From assembly GCA_947632685.1 (NCBI GenBank), contig CANRQD010000030.1, forward strand, positions 1 through 12,445: DNA of 12,445 nt, written 5' to 3'. Numbering within the stretch: the first letter of the stretch is position 1; each line of letters starts with the position of its first letter. A model generated the notes under the pieces. The model made no database searches, was not told the origin of the DNA, and saw only the letters and a program-made list of their open reading frames with translations. The position numbers were made by a program, and so were the translations under genes. Origin of the DNA: an uncultured Bacilli bacterium. GTDB taxonomy: Bacteria > Bacillota_I > Bacilli_A > RF39 > UBA660. This document shows, piece by piece, positions 1 through 6,067 of the stretch.

Positions 1-1410
1 CTCTGACAAATCTCCAGTACCAATAACTAAGGCATTTTCTTTATTTGCAATATCCATTAAGATTTGAGTTCTTTCTCTTGCTTGAGTATTTTCATATGTA
101 ATATCATGAGTATTAGAATCATGATTTATATCCTTAAAATGAACTAGACAAGCTTCTTTTATATTAATTTCTTTTAAGGTAGTATTATAACTTTTTATAA
201 AATTAACTGCATTAGTATAAGTTCTATCGGTAGTACCAAAACCTGGCATTGTAATAGCAATTATATTTTTATTATCAATACCCAACTTTTTAAAAGCTTC
301 TACAATTACTAGAAAAGCAAGTGTTGAATCAAGTCCTCCTGATATACCTATAACACACTTATCCATTCTTGTATGTTTAAGTCTTTTTGCTAAAGCAGAT
401 GCTTGAATATTAAATATTTCTTCACATCTTTCTTTTCTTTTAATAGAGTCATTTGGTACAAATGGATATGGACTATATTTTCTTACTATATCTTTTTTCT
501 TATCTTTTATATCTACTTTAACTCTTATATAATCTAAATCTGTAACAACACCCATATAACTTATATCTTTATATCTATTATTCATAATTTTCATGATATC
601 AATATCTTCATAAATCATATTTGATTTAAAATCAAATCTTTTATTTTCTTTTAAAATAGTACCATTTTCACAAATCATAGCATGGCCTGAGAATAATACA
701 TCTGTAGTAGATTCATTAACACCACTAGAAGTATAAATATATGCTGATATTGTTTTAGCAGATTGCATTTTAACTAAATTCTTGCGATATTCATATTTAC
801 CTACTATTTCATTACTACTAGATAAATTAAAAATTATACTAGCACCATTTAAAGTATGATTATTACTAGGAGGAAAATTACACCATAAATCTTCACATAT
901 TTCTATTGCAAAAGATATTGTTTTATTGTTTTTATCTTCAAATATAATATTAGTAGTAAATGGAATTTTTTCATTATCTATTTCTATATAATTTTCTCTT
1001 TTGTTATGACTAGATGCAAACCATCTTTTTTCATAAAACTCTGAATAATTTGGTATATATGTCTTTGGAACAATACCAATTATCTTACCTTTTGTTATAA
1101 CAATACCACAATTGAATATTTGATTTTCTGCTCGTATGGGTGCTCCTACTATAGAAATAATATCTAAATTTTTAGTTTCATTACAGATTAGTTTTAATGA
1201 ATCAAGTACTTTATCTAATAATAAATCTTGTAAAAATAAATCACTACATGTATAACCAGTTATTGATAACTCTGGAAATGAAACTATATCTATATCTTTT
1301 TTAACAGCATTTTTTATTTGCTTAATAATTTCTTGGGTATTATATTCAGTATTAGCAACTTTTATCTCAGGTACAACTGCACCTACTCTTATATATCCAT
1401 ACTCTTTCAT
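1..1410 (-). CDS. nadE: Glutamine-dependent NAD synthetase, 3'-truncated by window edge
   Basis: This enzyme carries out the last step of NAD synthesis: ATP-dependent amidation of nicotinate adenine dinucleotide, using ammonia released from glutamine. The 470 visible residues hold an N-terminal nitrilase-like glutaminase domain with a Glu-Lys-Cys triad at E47 (FPELS), K116 (VPKTY) and C172 (EICEDLW). The synthetase domain follows, with the ATP PP-loop SGGLDS at residues 357-362 (about 325-342). The frame is open through base 1, so the C-terminus, probably 170 or more residues judging by the two-domain family's usual 640-680, lies outside the window. The start at 1410 is fixed by an AGGAGG 8 nt upstream. 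The gene begins 20 bp after the Nudix stop and is the last visible gene of the NAD salvage operon. Having its own glutaminase domain, it does not depend on free ammonia. The identification is secure. Confidence 0.97.
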   Translation of the reverse strand, partial: MKEYGYIRVGAVVPEIKVANTEYNTQEIIKQIKNAVKKDIDIVSFPELSITGYTCSDLFLQDLLLDKVLDSLKLICNETKNLDIISIVGAPIRAENQIFNCGIVITKGKIIGIVPKTYIPNYSEFYEKRWFASSHNKRENYIEIDNEKIPFTTNIIFEDKNNKTISFAIEICEDLWCNFPPSNNHTLNGASIIFNLSSSNEIVGKYEYRKNLVKMQSAKTISAYIYTSSGVNESTTDVLFSGHAMICENGTILKENKRFDFKSNMIYEDIDIMKIMNNRYKDISYMGVVTDLDYIRVKVDIKDKKKDIVRKYSPYPFVPNDSIKRKERCEEIFNIQASALAKRLKHTRMDKCVIGISGGLDSTLAFLVIVEAFKKLGIDNKNIIAITMPGFGTTDRTYTNAVNFIKSYNTTLKEINIKEACLVHFKDINHDSNTHDITYENTQARERTQILMDIANKENALVIGTGDLSE

Positions 1411-1418
1411 ATATTATT

Positions 1419-1424
1419 CCTCCT
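1419..1424 (-). promoter_or_regulatory. Ribosome-binding site of nadE
   Basis: A perfect AGGAGG (minus strand) lies 8 nt before the ATG at 1410, inside the 20-bp gap after the Nudix stop codon. It fixes the nadE start. Confidence 0.85.
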
Positions 1425-1430
1425 ATAATT

Positions 1431-2027
1431 TTATAATTTAGATTTAACATACTGTCTAGATTTTTCTAAAGTATATTTAGAATTAATATCTTTTATATAA
1501 CCTAGTTCTACTAATTCTAAGGCTTCTTCATACTTACACTCAAAATATCTAATATATTCATTTATATCTAAATTTTGAGCTTGTTTTTTTCTACATCCAA
1601 AGGCAATATAACTATAATTATAAGCACTCATACAACCTTGATCTTGATAATAACTATCTATAAATTGTAATTTTTCTGGAACATAACCAGTTTCTTCTGT
1701 TAACTCTCTTATAGCTGCAGAGATAGGTTTTTCATCATGCTCAATATAACCTGCTGGTAGTTCTACTAAAACAGTTTCTTTGGTATTAACTCTGGGTTGA
1801 ACAACTAATACTGTGTTATTATCTACAGTCAAAGGTAATATGATACTAGCACTACCATCTGTTTTATTCTTTAATAATTTTTCTCTTGGAACTGATTTTC
1901 CATTATTTAATTTATAATAATTTCTTTCAATATTTAAAAATTTTGGATTTTCATTAGTTTTTATAACTTCTATAGTTTTAAGCTCATTAATATATTTTTT
2001 TAATTCTTCTAACTTTTCTTTTCTCAT
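1431..2027 (-). CDS. Nudix hydrolase, probable ADP-ribose pyrophosphatase
   Basis: This 198-residue Nudix enzyme has a perfect Nudix box (G-x5-E-x7-RE-x2-EE-x-G) at residues 93-115: G93, E99, R107, E108, E111, E112 and G114, the Mg-binding loop and helix. The preceding LVELPAG is typical of the ADP-ribose pyrophosphatase branch, which splits ADP-ribose into AMP and ribose 5-phosphate. The remaining ~80 residues look like the usual Nudix end (EALELVELGYI), with no room for a winged-helix domain, so it is not an NrtR-type regulator. Its ATG overlaps the pncB stop by one base (TAATG), with only a weak AAGGT site upstream, which implies translational coupling to pncB. Placement among NAD salvage genes suggests a role in NAD turnover or ADP-ribose clean-up. 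The substrate is inferred; other nucleoside-diphosphate-linked compounds are possible. Confidence 0.88.
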   Translation of the reverse strand: MRKEKLEELKKYINELKTIEVIKTNENPKFLNIERNYYKLNNGKSVPREKLLKNKTDGSASIILPLTVDNNTVLVVQPRVNTKETVLVELPAGYIEHDEKPISAAIRELTEETGYVPEKLQFIDSYYQDQGCMSAYNYSYIAFGCRKKQAQNLDINEYIRYFECKYEEALELVELGYIKDINSKYTLEKSRQYVKSKL

Positions 2028-3502
2028 TATTTCTTTACCTTCTGATAATTATTATTTTCCATTGCAGTATTAATAACATTACTCATAGCTTCAAATAGCA
2101 TATATTCTTTTAGTTTTCTTTCTTCTTCTGATAAATCAACATAATATGTATGTGGATTATTTATATCGGTAATTCTATCAGTTAAAGTTTCATATTCTTC
2201 TTCACAATAAGCTTGTTTTTCTCTTATAGTTGGTTCTTTATAAACTAATTCACCATTTATAAATATTGGAACTTGTAATTCTCTTACAATATAATCATCA
2301 ATAGTAGTTCTCTTCCATGGATCTTTATCTGATACTAGAGTATAGTTATCTTTAGAAATTATTTCATCATCACGAGCAATTACATCACCTAATACTTTGC
2401 CACTATCATTATCATAAAATCTATATACTTTTTTAACTCCTGGATTTGTTGTTTTTACAGTATCACCACTAACTTTAATTTTAGGGATTTTTTTACCATC
2501 TTTTTCTATTGCTACTAGTTTATAAACTCCATTTAATCTTTCTTTAGAAGCTGCGATATTATCACCTGCTCCAATTGAATCTATTACTGCATTTTTATTT
2601 AACATATTTGTAATTGAATATTCATCTAATCCATTAGATAAGCAAATTGTAGCATCAGTATATCCAGCATCAACAAGCATTTGTTTAGCTGCTTTTGATA
2701 AATAAACTAAATCTCCACTATCAATTCTAATTCCTTTTAATTTATAACCTCTTGGTTCAAGATATTCACGACTTACTCTAATTGCATTAGGAATACCACT
2801 TTTTAAAGTATCAAAAGTATCTACTAAAAATACACAATTATCTGGATTTGATTTAGCATAGGCTAAAAATGCTTCATATTCACATTCAGATTCTTGAACT
2901 AGAGAATGAGCCATTGTACCAAGTACTGGAATATCATATTTCTTACCTGCTAAAACATTACTAGTTCCACGGCATCCACCAATAAATGCATTTTTACTTG
3001 CTTCTACTGCAGAATCTATTCCACGAGCACGTCTTGCTCCAAATTCCATTACTGGAATATTTTTAGCTGCAGCAGTTATTCTTTTTGCTTTAGTTGTAAC
3101 TAAACCACCATGATTGAAATTTGCAAGTAAGGCTGTTTCAATTATTTGAGCTTCAACCATATTAGCTTTTACTGTTAAAACTGGTTCATTAGGAAATGCA
3201 GCAGTACCATCTGGCATAGCATAAACATCTCCTGTAAATTTTAAATCTTTTAAATAAGCTAGAAATTCTTCACTAAAACTACCTGTTGTTCTAAGGAAGT
3301 TTATATCATCTTCAGTAAATTTAAAATTTTGTAAATATTTTATTGTTTCATCAAGTCCTCCTGTCATTGTATATCCTCCATTAAATGGATTAGTTCTGAA
3401 AAAGATATCAAAATATGCTTTTTCATCTTTCTTTCCGGCATCAAAATATGTTTGAGCCATAGTTAATTCATAAAAATCTGTCATCATTGTTTTATTTTCC
3501 AT
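2027..3502 (-). CDS. pncB: Nicotinate phosphoribosyltransferase
   Basis: This enzyme makes nicotinate mononucleotide from nicotinate and PRPP, with ATP hydrolysis, and is the entry step of the Preiss-Handler route. It has 491 residues, the normal length for the Firmicutes/eukaryote-like branch. Visible signatures are the N-terminal TDFYELTMAQTYF and YFDIFFRTNPFNGGY (residues 8-44), EFGARRARG (153-161), GTMAHS (195-200) with the His199 expected to be transiently phosphorylated, and the phosphate-binding region RIDSGDL (259-265). The start at 3502 is preceded by AAAGGA at suitable spacing. The gene lies 60 bp downstream of pncA, and that gap carries a degenerate copy of the operon's palindrome. 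Its last base is shared with the Nudix start codon. The function is secure. Confidence 0.96.
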   Translation of the reverse strand: MENKTMMTDFYELTMAQTYFDAGKKDEKAYFDIFFRTNPFNGGYTMTGGLDETIKYLQNFKFTEDDINFLRTTGSFSEEFLAYLKDLKFTGDVYAMPDGTAAFPNEPVLTVKANMVEAQIIETALLANFNHGGLVTTKAKRITAAAKNIPVMEFGARRARGIDSAVEASKNAFIGGCRGTSNVLAGKKYDIPVLGTMAHSLVQESECEYEAFLAYAKSNPDNCVFLVDTFDTLKSGIPNAIRVSREYLEPRGYKLKGIRIDSGDLVYLSKAAKQMLVDAGYTDATICLSNGLDEYSITNMLNKNAVIDSIGAGDNIAASKERLNGVYKLVAIEKDGKKIPKIKVSGDTVKTTNPGVKKVYRFYDNDSGKVLGDVIARDDEIISKDNYTLVSDKDPWKRTTIDDYIVRELQVPIFINGELVYKEPTIREKQAYCEEEYETLTDRITDINNPHTYYVDLSEEERKLKEYMLFEAMSNVINTAMENNNYQKVKK

Positions 3503-3518
3503 AATTTATCATTCCTTT

Positions 3519-3541
3519 CTTTTTAATATTTTATTAATAAC
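3519..3541 (-). promoter_or_regulatory. Degenerate third copy of the NAD-operon palindrome, before pncB
   Basis: This site matches the perfect palindrome at 4208-4230 at 21 of 23 positions. The half-site TATTAATAAC (+ strand) is intact; the other half has two changes, at 3519 and 3522. It lies 17 bp before the pncB ATG. I could not find a convincing -35/-10 pair in this gap, so it may be a weaker binding site or roadblock within the operon, or a relic of a duplicated leader. Confidence 0.5.
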
Positions 3542-3553
3542 ATATTTTAAAAA
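3523..3553 (-). repeat. 31-bp direct repeat, pncB-leader copy
   Basis: These 31 bp are identical to 4212-4242, at an offset of exactly 689 bp. The repeat covers most of the palindrome plus the adjoining CATATTTTAAAAA (+ strand). Both copies sit just upstream of the ribosome-binding sites of pncB and pncA, so the leader element appears to have been copied in front of both genes. Confidence 0.8.
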
Positions 3554-3562
3554 AATTTTTTC

Positions 3563-4192
3563 CTATCTTTTAATTAATTGTTTTTCTTGGGGTCTATCTA
3601 GGCTTATTTTTCGTCCATTCACAAGTTGAATTCCTTGTTGTTGCATAAGTAGACAAGCAGCGGCTATATAGCATTGTCTTGTAGCTTCTCCAAAGGTTGC
3701 AATTGCATCTTGATGAACTATAATATCAACAAGCCTATTCCATTGATCATAGTAATTTGCAAGTCCCATTGATCCATTAAATACACATATATCTGTACAG
3801 CAACCTACTATCTCGACATTTTTAATATTACTAGCGGCTTGTACTAATTTTCTAAAACCTGGTGCTTCCATAAAACTAGTTGAATTCTTCTCAATTATAA
3901 TTGTATCATCCATACTTACATATTTAGATAATTCATCAATTATTAATTCTTCACCACTTCCTCTAACACTATGTAGTCCAGGAAATCTTCTGTGCTCAAC
4001 TGAATCTTTTTCATGAGTATCATCAATAAATACAACTAAATATCCTTTCTCATGTGCCTCATTAATTAATTCAATTATCCTAGGTACTATACGACCTATA
4101 TTAGGATCATGTAAAACACCTTTTTTTAAAAATCCATTGACCATATCTACTATAAGTAGCATTCCTTCATAACTTTCTAAATTTTTCATCAT
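3563..4192 (-). CDS. pncA: Nicotinamidase-like cysteine hydrolase (isochorismatase family)
   Basis: This enzyme should hydrolyse nicotinamide to nicotinate plus ammonia, feeding pncB. It is a 209-residue cysteine hydrolase with the catalytic triad D16 (LLIVDMVNGF), K102 (IIIEKNSTSF) and C136 (TDICV, in VEIVGCCTDICVF). D58 and H60 in FIDDTH, with H67 and H74 nearby, fit the metal site of nicotinamidases. The family includes other amidases and isochorismatases; the operon with pncB and nadE makes nicotinamidase the best call. Two adjacent ATGs (4192 and 4189) are possible starts, because AAGGAGG lies 5 nt from the first and 8 nt from the second. The second has the more usual spacing and would give 208 residues. 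The gene is the first of the operon, behind a consensus promoter with palindromic operators. Confidence 0.9.
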   Translation of the reverse strand: MMKNLESYEGMLLIVDMVNGFLKKGVLHDPNIGRIVPRIIELINEAHEKGYLVVFIDDTHEKDSVEHRRFPGLHSVRGSGEELIIDELSKYVSMDDTIIIEKNSTSFMEAPGFRKLVQAASNIKNVEIVGCCTDICVFNGSMGLANYYDQWNRLVDIIVHQDAIATFGEATRQCYIAAACLLMQQQGIQLVNGRKISLDRPQEKQLIKR

Positions 4193-4197
4193 AATAT

Positions 4198-4204
4198 CCT
4201 CCTT
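4198..4204 (-). promoter_or_regulatory. Ribosome-binding site of pncA
   Basis: AAGGAGG (minus strand) lies 5 nt before the ATG at 4192 and 8 nt before the in-frame ATG at 4189. This is a strong site that leaves the choice between the two starts open, with a slight preference for 4189. Confidence 0.85.
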
Positions 4205-4207
4205 CTT

Positions 4208-4230
4208 GTTATTAATATTTTATTAATAAC
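4208..4230 (-). promoter_or_regulatory. Perfect 23-bp palindrome in the pncA leader (operator 1)
   Basis: The half-sites GTTATTAATA and TATTAATAAC are perfect inverted repeats separated by TTT (+ strand). The palindrome lies between the operon's transcription start and the pncA ribosome-binding site, centred 55 bp from the copy that covers the -10. The repetition at two nearby sites argues for a dimeric repressor. A 10-bp A/U-only RNA hairpin is also possible, but the pncB copy does not preserve the pairing. Confidence 0.7.
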
Positions 4231-4242
4231 ATATTTTAAAAA
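4212..4242 (-). repeat. 31-bp direct repeat, pncA-leader copy
   Basis: Identical over 31 bp to 3523-3553. It includes 19 bp of operator 1 and the flanking AT-rich run. Confidence 0.8.
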
Positions 4243-4262
4243 TTATACAAGTTTTCTCACTT

Positions 4263-4285
4263 GTTATTAACATTATATTAATAAC
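4263..4285 (-). promoter_or_regulatory. 23-bp palindrome over the -10 of the NAD operon (operator 2)
   Basis: The half-sites GTTATTAACA and TATTAATAAC flank TTA (+ strand), with one mismatch from perfect symmetry. The site covers the TATAAT at 4272-4277 and the adjoining spacer, so a bound protein would block RNA polymerase. It has the same half-site as operator 1, and the half nearer the -35 is identical. The likely role is NAD- or niacin-responsive repression; the binding protein is not identified. Confidence 0.75.
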
Positions 4286-4300
4286 AGAATAATTTGTCAA
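4272..4300 (-). promoter_or_regulatory. Sigma-A promoter of the pncA-pncB-Nudix-nadE operon
   Basis: The -35 TTGACA (4295-4300) and -10 TATAAT (4272-4277) are both perfect consensus and are separated by exactly 17 bp. Transcription should start near 4265, giving a leader of about 72 nt. A fully consensus promoter under an operator suggests strong expression when derepressed. Confidence 0.9.
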
Positions 4301-4330
4301 CACTTTTTTTAAATTTTTTTATAAAAATTA

Positions 4331-4354
4331 AAAAAACACCTAAAATTAGATGTT
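4331..4354 (-). terminator. Intrinsic terminator after the ABC exporter pair
   Basis: Read on the minus strand, AACATCTA pairs with TAGGTGTT (8 bp, one G-U pair) around a 4-nt loop, followed by a run of at least six T. It begins 6 nt after the TAG stop at 4361 and lies before the -35 of the NAD operon, so it separates the two units. Confidence 0.85.
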
Positions 4355-4360
4355 TATATT

Positions 4361-6067
4361 CTATTTTTGTAAAGTTTTATAATATTCATTATCCTTAATA
4401 AGAGTATTATGTTTACCTCTACCTACTAATCTACCTTTATCAATTACTAATATATCATCTGCTAATTTCATTAAACTAGGTTTATGTGTAATCATAAGTA
4501 TAGTATGATCTTTCTTTAAATCTTTTAATATTTTCATTACTTTTTTAGATGTATTAAGGTCTAATGACGAAGTAACCTCATCAAATAATAATACTTCAGA
4601 TTTCGAAAGTAATGTTCTAGCAAGCGCTATTAATTGTTTTTCTCCATTTGAAATATTAGAAGCATCACTAATTAACTTTGTATTATATCCATTTGGTAAA
4701 CTCATTATATAATCATGTACACCTGCTCTTTTACAAGCTTCTTCTTGATTCTTTTTATTAGAGTCTACTAAACTAAGATTATCTCGTATACTCATATCAA
4801 ATATAAAAGGTTTTTGAGTAACAATAGATACATTAGATGAATATGTTTCTTTTTTATAATCATATATATTTATATCATCTAATAAAATACTACCCTTATT
4901 ACATTTATAAAGTCTTAATAATAATCTAAATATAGTAGATTTACCACTACCACTTTTCCCTACTATAGCAGTAAATGAATTAGGTTTTAATTTAAAATTA
5001 ATATTTTTTAATATTTCTTGTTTTTCATAAGTAAATGATACACTATTAAATTCTATTTTACCTTTTATATCATCTATATCGACATCACCAAAATTTATCA
5101 TATTTTTATTCTTATAGTTTAATAATATATGAATTCTATCTACACTTATAGATTCTTGAGATATATTATCTATTTTTTCAAACATATAATAAATTCTATC
5201 TTCTATTGTTTCAAAATAGCCAATTACTAATACTAAAATACCAACCGAATATTGATCTGTTAAAATTAAATGTATTGCAATGAAATATACTATAATCTTA
5301 CCTATTGATAAAATCATAGGAGAAATAACTGCTGCTTTATCATGATATTTTCTTTTCTGAAAATAGTTTTTTCTCCACTTTTTCTTATTTTCTTCTAAAT
5401 ACTTATTTAAATCATTTTTCATATCAAATGACTTAATTTCTACATTACCATCAAGAACTTCTCCCATTAATTCAGAAATACTATCATTATATTTTCTTTC
5501 ATTATTTAAATAATAGTCTCTTAATCTTAAATTCTTATTTAATGATATAAAATATATTATTAATAATATTAATGTAATAATACCCATATAAATATTTACA
5601 GAAATAAGTATTACTATAGATATTATTATACTAATGATATAACAAATAGAATCAAATAGTCTATCAGGTATTTGCATTGCTTCTCCTAAATCCTTAAAAG
5701 CTGTATTTACTATAAATGATGATTTAATATTTTTAGAAAAATCTTCATCATAATAAGTTACTTTATCAAGTATTAATTTTTGTAGTTTACCATGAGTATA
5801 TATTGAATTTTTACAATAAGCTACATAATTACAATGATGAAAGAATACATACAAAAGACTAAATATTAAAAATGCTCCTACATCTTTATATGCTAATACA
5901 TAATCTTTTATAGTGACAGCATCTATTATTTTAGATGCAATAAAAGGGATTAAAAGAAGAGTCATACTTCTAAAAATACCAGATAAACCTAAAAATAATA
6001 AATATTTTTTACTATTAGCACCTAATTTAAAATATTTTTTTACTATATTATAATATCTTTTAATCAT
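4361..6067 (-). CDS. ABC exporter half-transporter, catalytic NBD with degenerate signature
   Basis: This 568-residue half-exporter has about six membrane segments (roughly 22-45, 63-82, 138-158, 159-177, 250-268, 272-288) followed by an ATPase domain. The domain has A-loop Y347, Walker A GKSGSGKST (370-378), Q-loop Q418, Walker B ending FDE (495-497, catalytic E497) and H-loop H528. Its signature motif is degenerate, SNGEKQ at 473-478 rather than SGGQKQ. The preceding gene has the opposite defects, so the two should form one heterodimer with a single working ATP site. There is no C39 peptidase domain, so it is not a leader-cleaving bacteriocin exporter. The start at 6067 overlaps the previous gene by 8 bp, with GGGGG 9 nt upstream. 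The gene ends 6 nt before a terminator. The substrate (drug, lipid or peptide) cannot be told. Confidence 0.93.
   Translation of the reverse strand: MIKRYYNIVKKYFKLGANSKKYLLFLGLSGIFRSMTLLLIPFIASKIIDAVTIKDYVLAYKDVGAFLIFSLLYVFFHHCNYVAYCKNSIYTHGKLQKLILDKVTYYDEDFSKNIKSSFIVNTAFKDLGEAMQIPDRLFDSICYIISIIISIVILISVNIYMGIITLILLIIYFISLNKNLRLRDYYLNNERKYNDSISELMGEVLDGNVEIKSFDMKNDLNKYLEENKKKWRKNYFQKRKYHDKAAVISPMILSIGKIIVYFIAIHLILTDQYSVGILVLVIGYFETIEDRIYYMFEKIDNISQESISVDRIHILLNYKNKNMINFGDVDIDDIKGKIEFNSVSFTYEKQEILKNINFKLKPNSFTAIVGKSGSGKSTIFRLLLRLYKCNKGSILLDDINIYDYKKETYSSNVSIVTQKPFIFDMSIRDNLSLVDSNKKNQEEACKRAGVHDYIMSLPNGYNTKLISDASNISNGEKQLIALARTLLSKSEVLLFDEVTSSLDLNTSKKVMKILKDLKKDHTILMITHKPSLMKLADDILVIDKGRLVGRGKHNTLIKDNEYYKTLQK

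Noticed and set aside
1431..2027. The Nudix protein as an NrtR-type NAD repressor binding the palindromes
   Set aside because: It has an intact catalytic Nudix box, and only about 80 residues follow it, which look like the ordinary Nudix fold end. No winged-helix domain is visible.
3548..3561. A7/T6 run between pncA and pncB as a terminator
   Set aside because: It is a simple A/T run with no G-C stem. pncA and pncB are most likely co-transcribed.
4233..4270. A second promoter in the pncA leader (TATAAT at 4242-4247, TAAAAT at 4233-4238)
   Set aside because: TATAAT at 4242-4247 has only a 4-of-6 match at the -35 position (TTAATA) and may be chance in AT-rich DNA. The upstream promoter is perfect consensus.
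4193..4271. A NAD-sensing riboswitch in the pncA leader
   Set aside because: The leader is about 72 nt, almost all A/T, with no conserved multi-stem structure that I can see. The palindrome at the -10 favours a DNA-binding repressor.
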